DNA from: Pseudomonas sp. SDI
Lineage (GTDB): Bacteria > Pseudomonadota > Gammaproteobacteria > Pseudomonadales > Pseudomonadaceae
Assembly (NCBI RefSeq): GCF_003105155.1
Contig: NZ_QETK01000011.1
Span: forward strand, 92,956 to 156,955
Reading direction: 5' to 3'
DNA: 64,000 bases
The notes under the pieces are model-generated. The model had not been told where the DNA came from. It made no database searches and saw only the letters and a program-made list of their open reading frames with translations. Both the position numbers and the translations under genes were made by a program. This document shows, one piece after another, positions 54,735-64,000 of the stretch (its first letter is position 1; the number at the start of each line of letters is the position of its first letter).

Positions 54735-56864
54735 GTGGATCGCTCCCAGTTAATCAACAGCGCCCGTAACAACCTGGCCGGCCTCGGTCGGGGCAACCTG
54801 GGCGTGCCGCTGTTGCTGCTGATCATGCTGGCAATGATGATGTTGCCGATCCCGCCGTTCCTCCTTGACGTGTTCTTCACCTTCAACATCGCCCTGTCGA
54901 TCGTGGTCTTGCTGGTTTGCGTGTACGCCCTGCGTCCGCTCGACTTCGCCGTGTTCCCGACCATCCTGCTGGTCGCTACCTTGCTGCGTCTGGCACTGAA
55001 CGTTGCCTCGACGCGGGTGGTGATGCTCCATGGGCACGATGGTCACGCGGCCGCCGGTAAGGTGATCCAGGCCTTCGGTGAAGTGGTGATCGGCGGGAAC
55101 TACGTGGTCGGTATCGTGGTGTTCGCGATCCTCATGATCATCAACTTCGTGGTGGTGACCAAGGGTGCCGGGCGGATCTCCGAGGTCAGTGCGCGCTTTA
55201 CCCTCGACGCCATGCCCGGCAAACAGATGGCCATCGACGCCGACCTCAACGCCGGCCTGATCGACCAGGCCCAGGCCAAGGCCCGCCGCAGTGAAGTGGC
55301 CGCCGAGGCCGAGTTCTACGGCTCGATGGACGGTGCCAGCAAGTTCGTTCGCGGCGACGCCATCGCCGGCCTGCTGATCCTCTTCATCAACCTGATCGGT
55401 GGCATGGCCGTGGGTATGTTCCAGCACGGCATGACCTTCGGCGACGCCGGCCGGGTCTACGCCCTGTTGACCATCGGCGACGGTTTGGTGGCGCAATTGC
55501 CTTCGCTGCTGCTTTCCACCGCTGCCGCCATCATGGTGACGCGTGCCTCGGGTTCCGAGGAGATGGGCAAGCAGATCAACCGGCAGATGTTCGAATCGCC
55601 ACGCGCGCTGGCGGTGTCCGGGGCGATCATGATCGTTATGGGGCTGGTCCCGGGCATGCCGCACATCGCCTTCCTCAGCCTCGGCCTGCTGGCCGGTGGC
55701 GCGGCCTACCTGGTGTGGCGCAAGCAGAACCTGGCAAAGATCAAGGCCGCGCAGGAGGCGGTGCGCCAGCAGGACCTGTTGCCGTCGCCACAGCGCGCCT
55801 CGGAAACCAAGGAGCTGGGCTGGGACGACGTTACCCCGATCGACATGATCGGCCTGGAGGTCGGCTACCGGCTGATTCCGCTGGTCGACCGCAACCAGGG
55901 TGGGCAGTTGCTGGCACGGATCAAGGGGGTGCGCAAGAAGCTCTCGCAGGACCTCGGCTTCCTCATGCCCACCGTGCACATCCGCGATAACCTCGACCTG
56001 GCACCGAGTGCCTACCGCCTGACCTTGATGGGGGTGATCCTGGCCGAGGCCGACATCTACCCGGAGCGGGAGATGGCGATCAACCCCGGGCAGGTGTTCG
56101 GCACGCTCAACGGTATCACCGCCAAGGACCCGGCCTTCGGCCTGGAAGCGGTGTGGATCGACGTCAATCAGCGCGCCCAGGCGCAGTCGCTGGGTTACAC
56201 CGTGGTCGATGCCAGTACCGTGGTCGCCACCCACCTCAACCAGATTCTCTACAAGCATTGCCATGAGCTGATTGGTCACGAGGAAGTGCAGCAACTGTTG
56301 CAGGTGCTGGCCAAGGGCTCGCCGAAACTGGCCGAGGAGCTGGTGCCGGGCATCCTGTCGTTGTCCGGGTTGCTCAAGGTGCTGCAGGCGCTGCTGGCCG
56401 AACAGGTTCCCGTCAGGGATATCCGCAGCATCGCCGAAGCCATCGCGAACAATGCTGGCAAGAGTCAAGATACCGCCGCGCTGGTGGCCGCCGTGCGCGT
56501 CGGATTGTGTCGCGCTATCGTGCAAAGCATTGTCGGCGTTGAGTCCGAGCTGCCTGTGATCACCTTGGAACCAAGGTTGGAACAGATTTTGCTCAATAGT
56601 CTGCAAAGGGCCGGGCAGGGTCAGGAAGACGGTGTTCTTCTTGAACCGACCATGGCTGAAAAGCTTCAGCGTTCGTTGATCGAGGCTGCCCAGCGTCAGG
56701 AGATGCAAGGGCAGCCGGCGATCCTGCTGGTCGCAGGACCAGTCAGGGCGATGTTGTCGCGCTTCGGCCGCCTGGCTGTACCGAATTTGCATGTTTTGGC
56801 GTATCAGGAAATACCTGACAACAAGCAAGTCACCATCGTTGCCACAGTAGGCCCCAACGGCTGA
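54735..56864 (+). CDS. flhA: Flagellar export gate protein FlhA
   Basis: Large gate protein whose cytoplasmic ring receives chaperone-substrate complexes. The 709-residue protein has eight predicted membrane helices in residues 20-330, the cytoplasmic loop motif RISEVSARFTLDAMPGKQMA, and a C-terminal domain (about 360-709). GTG start preceded by AAGAGGAAAA. First gene of flhA-flhF-fleN-fliA. Confidence 0.97.
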   Translation: MDRSQLINSARNNLAGLGRGNLGVPLLLLIMLAMMMLPIPPFLLDVFFTFNIALSIVVLLVCVYALRPLDFAVFPTILLVATLLRLALNVASTRVVMLHGHDGHAAAGKVIQAFGEVVIGGNYVVGIVVFAILMIINFVVVTKGAGRISEVSARFTLDAMPGKQMAIDADLNAGLIDQAQAKARRSEVAAEAEFYGSMDGASKFVRGDAIAGLLILFINLIGGMAVGMFQHGMTFGDAGRVYALLTIGDGLVAQLPSLLLSTAAAIMVTRASGSEEMGKQINRQMFESPRALAVSGAIMIVMGLVPGMPHIAFLSLGLLAGGAAYLVWRKQNLAKIKAAQEAVRQQDLLPSPQRASETKELGWDDVTPIDMIGLEVGYRLIPLVDRNQGGQLLARIKGVRKKLSQDLGFLMPTVHIRDNLDLAPSAYRLTLMGVILAEADIYPEREMAINPGQVFGTLNGITAKDPAFGLEAVWIDVNQRAQAQSLGYTVVDASTVVATHLNQILYKHCHELIGHEEVQQLLQVLAKGSPKLAEELVPGILSLSGLLKVLQALLAEQVPVRDIRSIAEAIANNAGKSQDTAALVAAVRVGLCRAIVQSIVGVESELPVITLEPRLEQILLNSLQRAGQGQEDGVLLEPTMAEKLQRSLIEAAQRQEMQGQPAILLVAGPVRAMLSRFGRLAVPNLHVLAYQEIPDNKQVTIVATVGPNG

Positions 56865-56875
56865 GGTAGTGGGTT

Positions 56876-58183
56876 ATGCAAGTTAAGCGTTTTTTCGCCG
56901 CCGATATGCGTCAAGCCATGAAGCTGGTTCGTGATGAGCTGGGGGCCGATGCCGCCATCATCGGCAACCGACGGATTGCTGGCGGTGTCGAGCTGACGGC
57001 GGCGCTGGACTACAAGCTGTCCGCCCTGACGCCAAGGGTTCCTAACCGCGCCTTGGAAGACGAGCTGCGCAAGACCCAGTCGCGCATCGTTACCGCCCAG
57101 GCCGAGCTGAGCAACCGCGCAGAAGCCGAAGACGACGGTCGCCAGCTGTTCGCCGGGTTGTCGCTGACCGCTTCCGAGCCGCTGGTCGAGCCACCGGTCG
57201 AGACGCCGGCGCCGGCGGCGCCGGTCGCCGCGCCGATCGATCAGCGCCTGTTCGACTCGATGCGTTCCGAGCTGTCTGGCCTGCGTGAACTGCTGGAAGT
57301 GCAGCTCGGCTCGCTGGCCTGGAGCCAGTTGCAAGGCAGCAAGCCGCAGCAGGCCAACCTCTGGCGGCGCCTGCAGCGCATCGGCCTGTCCGGTCCGCTG
57401 GCTAGCGAGCTGCTTGAGCTGACCGCTGAAATCGAAGAGCCACGGCAGGCCTGGCGCATGCTGCTGGCGCACCTGGCGCGCAAGATCCAGGTGCCGGAGG
57501 TCGAACCGATCGAAGAGGGTGGGGTGATTGCCATGGTCGGCCCGGCCGGCATGGGCAAGACCACCACCCTGGCCAAGCTGGCGGCGCGCTACGTGCTCAA
57601 GTATGGCGCGCAGAACCTGGCGCTGGTGAGCATGGACAGTTTTCGTATCGGCGCACAGGAGCAGCTGAAAACCCTCGGCCGCATCCTCAATGTCTCGGTC
57701 ACCCACGTCGACCCGGGCCAGTCCCTGGCGCAGGCGCTCGATCCGTTGCTGCGCAAGCGCGTGGTGTTGATCGATACCGCCGGCCTGCAGGCCAGCGACC
57801 CGGCGCTGCGCATGCAACTCGAAACCCTGGCCGGGCGCGGGATCCAGGCGAAAAATTATCTGGTCCTGGCCACCACCAGCCAGAAGCAGGTGCTCACCGC
57901 CGCCTATCACAGCTACAAGCGCTGTGGCCTGGCCGGTTGCATCCTGACCAAGCTTGATGAAACGGCCAGCCTGGGCGACGTCCTGAGCCTGGCCATCAGT
58001 CATGAACTGCCCGTGGCCTATCTCACCGATGGTCCGCGCATTCCTGACGACCTGCACCTGCCGCGCCCGCACCAGTTGGTCAGTCGTGCCGTCAGCGTGC
58101 AGATGCAGGACGATCCAAGCGAAGAGGCCATGGCCGATATGTTCGCCGATCTCTACCACAGCAACGGCAAGCGTGTCGGCTGA
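56876..58183 (+). CDS. flhF: Flagellar placement GTPase FlhF
   Basis: SRP-type GTPase that sets the polar site of the flagellum. The 435-residue protein has an N-terminal B domain (MQVKRFFAADMRQAMKLVRD), a linker rich in Pro/Ala/Glu (about 85-130), an N domain, and the G domain from about residue 215. Motifs: G1 VGPAGMGKTTTLAKLAARY, G3 VVLIDTAGLQ, G4 TKLDE. Together with FleN (FlhG) it gives one or a few polar flagella. Confidence 0.96.
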   Translation: MQVKRFFAADMRQAMKLVRDELGADAAIIGNRRIAGGVELTAALDYKLSALTPRVPNRALEDELRKTQSRIVTAQAELSNRAEAEDDGRQLFAGLSLTASEPLVEPPVETPAPAAPVAAPIDQRLFDSMRSELSGLRELLEVQLGSLAWSQLQGSKPQQANLWRRLQRIGLSGPLASELLELTAEIEEPRQAWRMLLAHLARKIQVPEVEPIEEGGVIAMVGPAGMGKTTTLAKLAARYVLKYGAQNLALVSMDSFRIGAQEQLKTLGRILNVSVTHVDPGQSLAQALDPLLRKRVVLIDTAGLQASDPALRMQLETLAGRGIQAKNYLVLATTSQKQVLTAAYHSYKRCGLAGCILTKLDETASLGDVLSLAISHELPVAYLTDGPRIPDDLHLPRPHQLVSRAVSVQMQDDPSEEAMADMFADLYHSNGKRVG

Positions 58184-58304
58184 GGTGAATGTGTATACGT
58201 TGCAAAGTACCTACATCAATGGTCTGCCAGGCATTTTTCAGGTGTTTGAAAGCGCAGCCCGGTCATGTGGCCTCGGTCTAAGTAAGACAAGGTAAAGAAC
58301 AAAC

Positions 58305-59138
58305 ATGGGTAGCATGCATCCCGTACAGGTGATCGCCGTAACCGGCGGTAAAGGTGGCGTCGGCAAGACCAATGTGTCGGTGAACTTGTCACTGGCGCTG
58401 GCCGAACTCGGCCGTCGTGTCATGCTGCTGGACGCCGATCTGGGCCTTGCCAATGTCGACGTCCTGCTGGGCCTCACGCCCAAGCGGACCCTGGCCGACG
58501 TTATCGAGGGCCGCTGCGAGCTGCGCGACGTGCTCCTGCAGGGCCCTGGCGGTGTGCGCATCGTTCCGGCCGCCTCGGGCACCCAGAGCATGGTGCACCT
58601 GGCGCCGGCCCAGCATGCCGGGCTGATCCAGGCCTTCAGCGAGATCGGCGACAACCTCGACGTGCTGGTAATCGACACCGCTGCGGGTATTGGTGACTCG
58701 GTAGTCAGCTTTGTTCGCGCCGCCCAGGAAGTGCTGCTGGTGGTGTGCGACGAGCCGACCTCGATCACTGACGCCTACGCGCTGATCAAGTTGCTCAATC
58801 GCGACTACGGCATGAACCGTTTCCGCGTGCTGGCGAACATGGCACAGAGCCCGCAAGAGGGGCGCAATCTGTTCGCCAAGTTGACCAAGGTCACGGATCG
58901 CTTCCTCGATGTCGCCCTACAATACGTCGGTGCCGTGCCCTACGACGAATGTGTGCGCAAGGCGGTGCAGAAGCAGCGAGCGGTCTATGAAGCCTTCCCG
59001 CGTTCCAAGTGCGCGCTGGCGTTCAAGGCCATTGCTCAGAAGGTCGATACCTGGCCGCTGCCTGCCAACCCGCGTGGACACCTGGAATTCTTCGTCGAAC
59101 GGCTGGTACAGCCGACCAGCGCAGGGCCCGTGCTATGA
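58305..59138 (+). CDS. fleN: Flagellar number regulator FleN (FlhG), MinD-like ATPase
   Basis: ParA/MinD-type ATPase that binds FleQ and limits flagellar number. The 277-residue protein has the deviant Walker A motif GGKGGVGKT (14-22) with K16 and K21, then DADLGLANVDVLLGL and VLVIDTAAGIGDSVVSF. The 121-base gap from flhF has no clear promoter. It overlaps fliA by four bases. Confidence 0.96.
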   Translation: MGSMHPVQVIAVTGGKGGVGKTNVSVNLSLALAELGRRVMLLDADLGLANVDVLLGLTPKRTLADVIEGRCELRDVLLQGPGGVRIVPAASGTQSMVHLAPAQHAGLIQAFSEIGDNLDVLVIDTAAGIGDSVVSFVRAAQEVLLVVCDEPTSITDAYALIKLLNRDYGMNRFRVLANMAQSPQEGRNLFAKLTKVTDRFLDVALQYVGAVPYDECVRKAVQKQRAVYEAFPRSKCALAFKAIAQKVDTWPLPANPRGHLEFFVERLVQPTSAGPVL

Positions 59139-59875
59139 GTGCGAGCGGCTACCGGATGTACAGCAAGGCTTCGCGCGACGCCCAGTATGAATTGATCGAA
59201 CGTTATGCGCCGCTGGTCAAGCGCATCGCCTATCACCTGCTGGCCCGTCTGCCGGCCAGTGTGCAGGTCGAAGACCTGATCCAGGCCGGAATGATCGGCC
59301 TGCTCGAGGTGGCCAACAAGTACGACTCGAGCAAGGGCGCCAGTTTCGAAACCTACGCCGGTATCCGTATCCGTGGGGCAATGCTTGATGAGGTGCGCAA
59401 AGGCGATTGGGCGCCGCGTTCGGTACACCGTAATACCCGTATGGTGAGTGACGCGATTCGGGCAATTGAAGCAAAAACCGGGCGTGACGCTAAAGATCAC
59501 GAGGTTGCTGCCGAACTTCAATTGAGTCTCGACGATTACTACGGGATTTTGAACGATACCTTGGGCAGCCGCCTGTTCAGTTTCGACGACCTGTTGCAGG
59601 ACGGCGAACATGAAGGCCTGCACGAGGATGGCGCCAGTGCCCAGCTCGAGCCTTCGCGCGATCTGGAAGACGAGCGCTTTCAGGCAGCCCTGGCCGATGC
59701 GATCGCCAACCTGCCGGAACGCGAACGTCTGGTCCTGGCGCTGTACTACGACGAAGAGCTGAACCTCAAGGAAATCGGTGAGGTGCTGGGGGTCAGCGAG
59801 TCGCGGGTCAGCCAGTTGCACAGCCAATGCGCCGCACGTTTGCGCGGGCGGCTGGGAGAATGGCGGGCTCGTTGA
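59135..59875 (+). CDS. fliA: Flagellar sigma factor FliA (sigma-28)
   Basis: Sigma-28, which directs RNA polymerase to fliC-type late promoters, and is held by FlgM (not encoded in this window). The 246-residue protein has region 2 (ERYAPLVKRIAYHLLARLPA, VEDLIQAGMIGLLEVANKYD), region 3, and region 4 HTH (LKEIGEVLGVSESRVSQLHS). ATG at 59135 overlaps the fleN stop; the open frame upstream lies inside fleN and is a shadow. Confidence 0.97.
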   Translation: MSASGYRMYSKASRDAQYELIERYAPLVKRIAYHLLARLPASVQVEDLIQAGMIGLLEVANKYDSSKGASFETYAGIRIRGAMLDEVRKGDWAPRSVHRNTRMVSDAIRAIEAKTGRDAKDHEVAAELQLSLDDYYGILNDTLGSRLFSFDDLLQDGEHEGLHEDGASAQLEPSRDLEDERFQAALADAIANLPERERLVLALYYDEELNLKEIGEVLGVSESRVSQLHSQCAARLRGRLGEWRAR

Positions 59876-59968
59876 ACGCAGGTTCGATGCAGTCGTGAAA
59901 TGTAGTGCCGGAATTGATTGAAGTGCGCGTTCAGCGCTGAGCGCGTTAAAGACTGCTTGGAGGTCTAA

Positions 59969-60355
59969 TTGAACAAAGACATGAAAATCCTCATCGTTGA
60001 CGATTTTTCGACGATGCGGCGGATCATCAAGAACCTGTTGCGTGACCTGGGTTTCACCAATACCCAGGAAGCCGACGACGGCACCACCGCACTGCCCATG
60101 CTGGAAAGTGGTCACTTCGATTTCCTCGTGACCGACTGGAACATGCCCGGTATGTCCGGCATCGACCTGCTGCGCAAGGTGCGCGCGGACGAGCGCCTCA
60201 AGCACCTGCCGGTGCTGATGGTGACCGCCGAGGCGAAGCGCGAGCAGATCATCGAAGCGGCCCAGGCCGGTGTTAACGGTTATGTGGTCAAACCATTTAC
60301 CGCCCAGGTGCTGAAAGAAAAGATCGAGAAGATCTTCGAGCGCGTCAATAGCTGA
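59969..60355 (+). CDS. cheY: Chemotaxis response regulator CheY
   Basis: Single-domain receiver that, when phosphorylated by CheA, binds FliM and changes motor direction. With the TTG start it has 128 residues and phospho-acceptor D56 ([13 protein letters not shown]), with the TAEAK threonine motif and KPF lysine. GGAGG at 59959-59963 is five bases from TTG at 59969, but 17 from the ATG at 59981, so TTG is favoured over the shorter MKIL form. Confidence 0.95.
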   Translation: MNKDMKILIVDDFSTMRRIIKNLLRDLGFTNTQEADDGTTALPMLESGHFDFLVTDWNMPGMSGIDLLRKVRADERLKHLPVLMVTAEAKREQIIEAAQAGVNGYVVKPFTAQVLKEKIEKIFERVNS

Positions 60356-60374
60356 GGTACGCCACGGGGGCGCT

Positions 60375-61163
60375 ATGGAGCACAAACATTCGTCTTTGGA
60401 CGACTTCGAGTCGACGCTGAAGAAGCATGCGCGCGAACTGGTCGACAGTCTTGAAAAAGGCCAGTTCGGCGACGCGGTACAACTGATCCATCAGCTGAAC
60501 CAGACCCGTGATCGTGGCCTGTACCAGGAAGTTGGCAAGCTCACCCGCGAATTGCACAGCGCGATCGTCTCGTTTCAGATCGATCCGCAAATGCCGCAGG
60601 CCGAGGAAGTCTCGCAGATCACCGACGCCACCGAGCGCTTGTCCTACGTGGTCAAGCTCACCGAAGGCGCGGCGAACCGGACCATGGACCTGGTCGAGGA
60701 GAGCACTCCGGTGCTCCACGAGCTGAGCGATGAAGCCCGCGACCTGCGTACCGACTGGCAGCGCTTTCTGCGCCGTGAAGTCGCCGCGCCGGAGTTCCGC
60801 GAGCTGATGCACCGCATTGACCGGTTCCTGGAGCGTAGCGAGGAGGGCAGCCGCAAGGTGGCTGGTCATCTCAACGACATTCTTCTGGCGCAGGACTACC
60901 AAGACCTGACCGGCCAGGTGATCAAGCGTGTTACCACGCTGGTCACCGAAGTAGAAAGCAATCTGCTCAAGCTCGTGCTGATGGCCAGTCAGGTCGACCG
61001 CTTTGCCGGTATCGAACATGATCACCAACAGCTACGTGCTGAAAAAGATCACGAAAAACATCCGACTCGGGGTGAAGGTCCGCAGATTCATGCCGATAAG
61101 CGTGAAGACGTCGTGTCCGGTCAGGACGATGTCGACGATCTGCTGTCCAGCCTGGGTTTTTAA
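60375..61163 (+). CDS. cheZ: CheY phosphatase CheZ
   Basis: Removes phosphate from CheY. The 262-residue protein has the helical hairpin with the DILLAQDYQDLTGQVIKRV motif (catalytic Asp-Gln pair) and the C-terminal CheY-binding peptide VDDLLSSLGF. A charged linker (about 215-245) lies between. Presence of CheZ beside CheY is normal for gammaproteobacteria. Confidence 0.96.
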   Translation: MEHKHSSLDDFESTLKKHARELVDSLEKGQFGDAVQLIHQLNQTRDRGLYQEVGKLTRELHSAIVSFQIDPQMPQAEEVSQITDATERLSYVVKLTEGAANRTMDLVEESTPVLHELSDEARDLRTDWQRFLRREVAAPEFRELMHRIDRFLERSEEGSRKVAGHLNDILLAQDYQDLTGQVIKRVTTLVTEVESNLLKLVLMASQVDRFAGIEHDHQQLRAEKDHEKHPTRGEGPQIHADKREDVVSGQDDVDDLLSSLGF

Positions 61164-61175
61164 GGAGCACGTTTA

Positions 61176-63398
61176 ATGAGCTTCGGCGCCGATGAAGAAA
61201 TCCTTCAGGATTTCCTGGTAGAAGCCGGCGAAATTCTTGAGCAACTGTCCGAACAACTGGTCGAGCTGGAAAGCCGTCCGGATGATGCCGACCTGCTCAA
61301 CGCCATTTTTCGCGGTTTCCACACTGTAAAAGGGGGCGCCGGCTTCCTCCAGCTCAACGAGCTGGTGGAGTGCTGCCACATCGCCGAGAACGTGTTCGAC
61401 ATCCTGCGCAAGGGTGAACGGCGCGTTGATGCCGAACTGATGGACGTGGTCCTGGAAGCCCTGGACACCGTCAACAACATGTTCGGCCAGGTGCGTGAGC
61501 GTACCGATATCACCGCCGCCACACCGGAACTGCTGGCCGCCCTGGCGCGCCTGGCAGAACCTGCCGGCGCCGAGGAAGTGGCCGCCGTGCCGGAAGTCGA
61601 GGTGGCGCCGGAGCCAGCTGCCGAAGACACCTCAGGTGACATCACCGACAGCGAATTCGAGCAACTGCTCGACTCGCTGAATGCGGTCAAGGCCGAAGCC
61701 GAGGCACCGGCTGCGGCGCCGGCCGGCGAAGAAATCACCGACGCCGAGTTCGAATCGCTGCTCGACCAGTTGCACGGCAAAGGCCAGTTCGCCGCCGACA
61801 ACCTGGGCGCCACGGCGGCCCCGGCTGCCGCTGCCGCTGCACCGGACAGCGCTGCCGCCAGCGACGAGATCACTGACGACGAGTTCGAATCGCTGCTCGA
61901 CCAGTTGCACGGCAAAGGCACCTTCGCCGCCGATGCATTGCCAGCAGCCAGCGACGCCGCTGCTGCTCCGGCAACTGCCGGCAGCGATGAAATCAGCGAA
62001 CACGAATTCGAAGCGCTGCTCGACCAGTTGCATGGCAAGGGCAAGTTCGTCGCCGATAGCGTGGCCGGCGCTGCCGCCCCCGCGGCCGTTGCTGCAGCGG
62101 TAGAAGCCAAGCCGGCGCCCAAGCCAGCAGCCAAGCCGGCAGCCGCGGCGCCAGCCCCGGTGGCGAAACCCGCTGCCGCAGCGGCACCGGCCCGTCAGGC
62201 CGCCGCGCCTGCTGCCGAGAAGCATGAAGCCGAAACCACCGTGCGGGTCGATACCGCGCGCCTGGACGAGATCATGAACATGGTCGGCGAACTGGTACTG
62301 GTGCGTAACCGCTTGGTGCGCCTGGGCCTGAACAGCGGCGATGAGGCCATGTCCAAGGCCGTGTCGAACCTCGACGTGGTCACCGCCGACCTGCAGACCG
62401 CGGTGATGAAAACCCGCATGCAGCCGATCAAGAAGGTCTTCGGTCGCTTCCCACGGCTGGTTCGCGACCTCGCCCGGCAGTTGAAGAAAGACATCAACCT
62501 GGAGCTGGTCGGTGAAGAAACCGACCTCGACAAGAACCTCGTCGAGGCGCTGGCCGACCCGCTGGTGCACTTGGTGCGCAACGCGGTCGACCACGGTTGC
62601 GAAACCCCGGAAGAGCGCGAAGCGGCGGGCAAGTCCCGTGGTGGCAAGGTCGTGCTCTCGGCCGAGCAGGAAGGCGACCACATCCTGCTGTCGATCTCCG
62701 ACGACGGCAAGGGCATGGACCCGAATGTGCTGCGTGCCAAGGCCGTGGAAAAGGGCCTGATGGACAAGGACGCGGCCGACCGCCTGAGCGAATCGGACTG
62801 CTACAACCTGATCTTCGCCCCGGGCTTCTCGACCAAGACCGAAATCTCCGACGTGTCCGGCCGTGGCGTGGGCATGGACGTGGTGAAAACCAAGATTTCC
62901 CAACTCAACGGTTCGATCAACATCTACTCGGCCAAGGGCCAGGGTTCGAAGATCGTCATCAAGGTGCCGTTGACCCTGGCGATCATGCCGACGCTGATGG
63001 TCATGCTCGGCAACCAGGCGTTCGCCTTCCCGCTGGTCAACGTCAACGAGATCTTCCACCTCGACCTGTCGCGCACCAACGTGGTCGACGGTCAGGAAGT
63101 GGTGATCGTGCGCGACAAGGCGTTGCCGCTGTTCTACCTCAAACGCTGGCTGGTCAGTTCCGCCGCTCATGAAGAGCAGCATGAAGGCCATGTGGTGATC
63201 CTTTCCGTTGGCACCCAGCGCATCGGCTTTGTCGTCGATCAACTGGTCGGTCAGGAGGAAGTGGTTATCAAGCCGCTGGGCAAGATGCTCCAGGGCACCC
63301 CGGGCATGTCGGGCGCCACCATTACCGGTGACGGGCGCATTGCGCTGATCCTCGATGTGCCGAGCATGCTCAAGCGTTACGCCGCGCGGCGTATTTGA
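61176..63398 (+). CDS. cheA: Chemotaxis histidine kinase CheA
   Basis: Kinase core of the chemoreceptor array. The 740-residue protein has P1 (1-110) with H49 in FRGFHTVKGGAGF, a long linker (about 125-345), P3 dimer helices (about 350-410), a P4 ATPase with LVHLVRNAVDHG, ISDDGKGMD and GRGVGMDVV, and a P5 CheW-like domain. No standard P2 domain is evident. Instead the linker holds four copies of a motif of about 20 residues, IT/S-D-x-EFE-x-LLDQLHGKG, starting near residues 156, 187, 232 and 273. The first copy is degenerate. Ala/Pro-rich spacers separate them. Confidence 0.96.
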   Translation: MSFGADEEILQDFLVEAGEILEQLSEQLVELESRPDDADLLNAIFRGFHTVKGGAGFLQLNELVECCHIAENVFDILRKGERRVDAELMDVVLEALDTVNNMFGQVRERTDITAATPELLAALARLAEPAGAEEVAAVPEVEVAPEPAAEDTSGDITDSEFEQLLDSLNAVKAEAEAPAAAPAGEEITDAEFESLLDQLHGKGQFAADNLGATAAPAAAAAAPDSAAASDEITDDEFESLLDQLHGKGTFAADALPAASDAAAAPATAGSDEISEHEFEALLDQLHGKGKFVADSVAGAAAPAAVAAAVEAKPAPKPAAKPAAAAPAPVAKPAAAAAPARQAAAPAAEKHEAETTVRVDTARLDEIMNMVGELVLVRNRLVRLGLNSGDEAMSKAVSNLDVVTADLQTAVMKTRMQPIKKVFGRFPRLVRDLARQLKKDINLELVGEETDLDKNLVEALADPLVHLVRNAVDHGCETPEEREAAGKSRGGKVVLSAEQEGDHILLSISDDGKGMDPNVLRAKAVEKGLMDKDAADRLSESDCYNLIFAPGFSTKTEISDVSGRGVGMDVVKTKISQLNGSINIYSAKGQGSKIVIKVPLTLAIMPTLMVMLGNQAFAFPLVNVNEIFHLDLSRTNVVDGQEVVIVRDKALPLFYLKRWLVSSAAHEEQHEGHVVILSVGTQRIGFVVDQLVGQEEVVIKPLGKMLQGTPGMSGATITGDGRIALILDVPSMLKRYAARRI

Positions 63399-63443
63399 TC
63401 CCGGTGGCGCGGCCTGTCGGTCGCGCCCCCTAATGGAGTGTTT

Positions 63444-64000
63444 ATGGCAGTCAAGGTCCTGGTGGTGGATGATTCCGGTTTCTTCCGCCGCCGTGTCTCG
63501 GAAATTCTTTCAGCGGACCCGACTATCCAGGTCGTGGGTACTGCGACCAACGGCAAGGAAGCGATCGACCAGGCACTGTCGCTCAAGCCCGATGTCATCA
63601 CCATGGACTATGAAATGCCCATGATGGATGGCATCACCGCGGTCCGTCACATCATGCAACGCTGCCCGACGCCGGTGCTGATGTTCTCTTCGCTCACCCA
63701 TGAAGGCGCTCGGGTTACCCTCGATGCACTGGATGCCGGTGCGGTGGATTACCTGCCGAAGAACTTCGAAGACATCTCGCGCAACCCGGAGAAGGTCAAG
63801 CAGCTGCTTTGCGAAAAGGTTCACACCATCTCGCGCAGCAACCGCCGCGCCAGCAGCTACGCGAGCATGCCCAGCGCGGCGCCGAGTCCGGCCCCGAGCA
63901 GCGCGCCTGTCGCCCCCAGCAGCCTGACGTCGCCCCCGGCGCGCCGCGTTGCCCCGGCCCCGGCGCGTGCTGCCGCCGCCCCCAGCCCGCCCGCCCCGAC
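63444..64000 (+). CDS. cheB: Chemotaxis methylesterase CheB, N-terminal part (3' end outside window)
   Basis: The frame runs to the last base, giving 185 residues. The receiver domain (1-120) has D55 ([12 protein letters not shown]), [10 protein letters not shown], and the linker start [12 protein letters not shown]. The rest is an Ala/Pro/Ser-rich linker that should lead to the methylesterase domain beyond the window. GGAG at 63435-63438 precedes the ATG. CheB demethylates receptors to reset adaptation. Confidence 0.95.
   Translation, partial: MAVKVLVVDDSGFFRRRVSEILSADPTIQVVGTATNGKEAIDQALSLKPDVITMDYEMPMMDGITAVRHIMQRCPTPVLMFSSLTHEGARVTLDALDAGAVDYLPKNFEDISRNPEKVKQLLCEKVHTISRSNRRASSYASMPSAAPSPAPSSAPVAPSSLTSPPARRVAPAPARAAAAPSPPAP

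Overview
The window is GC-rich and almost fully coding on the plus strand. It is the main flagellar and chemotaxis region of a Pseudomonas chromosome, most like the P. putida/P. fluorescens side of the genus. The genus call rests on the FleQ, FleSR, FleN, FlhF and FliA regulators in their usual order, the HsbA-HsbR-HptB cassette between fliJ and fliK, the CheYZAB genes after fliA, RpoN (-24/-12) and FliA (TAAA-N15-GCCGATAA type) promoters, and REP palindromes of the Pseudomonas kind. The species cannot be named from sequence reading alone.

Layout: (1) 1-1740, the 3' end of a large RTX calcium-binding secreted protein. (2) 2007-10313, flgFGHIJKL: rod, L- and P-ring, muramidase and hook-filament junction proteins behind a likely RpoN promoter. 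(3) 10432-30854, a flagellin glycosylation island. It holds a four-module glycosyltransferase; a CDP-glucose branch (cytidylyltransferase, 4,6-dehydratase, epimerase, C-methyltransferase, reductase, second methyltransferase, CmcI-type protein); a second giant glycosyltransferase; a pseudaminic acid operon (pseC, pseF, a pseG-pseH fusion, pseI, but no pseB); a KAS III-like enzyme; a Maf-type glycosyltransferase; and a small unknown protein. (4) 31083-34696, fliC, flaG, fliD, fliS, fliT: filament, cap and chaperones. (5) 34864-39140, fleQ and fleSR: master regulator and class III two-component system. (6) 39259-45090, fliEFGHIJ: basal body, switch and export ATPase. (7) 45181-47568, hsbA-hsbR-hptB: phosphorelay and partner switch. 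(8) 47661-54581, fliKLMNOPQR-flhB: hook-length control, stator-associated protein, C-ring and export gate. (9) 54735-59875, flhA, flhF, fleN, fliA: export gate, pole placement, flagellar number and sigma-28. (10) 59969-64000, cheY, cheZ, cheA and the start of cheB.

The genes fit a transcription cascade: FleQ with RpoN drives fleSR, fliE, flhA and fliL-type operons, FleR with RpoN the flgF operon, and FliA drives fliC and fliS. The island between flgL and fliC plausibly makes two activated sugars, CDP-linked and CMP-linked, that the large transferases and Maf attach to the short 284-residue flagellin. The predicted CDP sugar is a C-methylated 6-deoxyhexose. Its structure cannot be fixed from sequence, and it is the best candidate here for undescribed biochemistry.

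No gene-free stretch exceeds 300 bases. The longest are 1741-2006, 23428-23653, 28077-28300, 30855-31082 and 36340-36543; they hold hairpins, REP palindromes and promoters listed below. I saw no tRNA, rRNA, CRISPR array, phage or intact insertion sequence.
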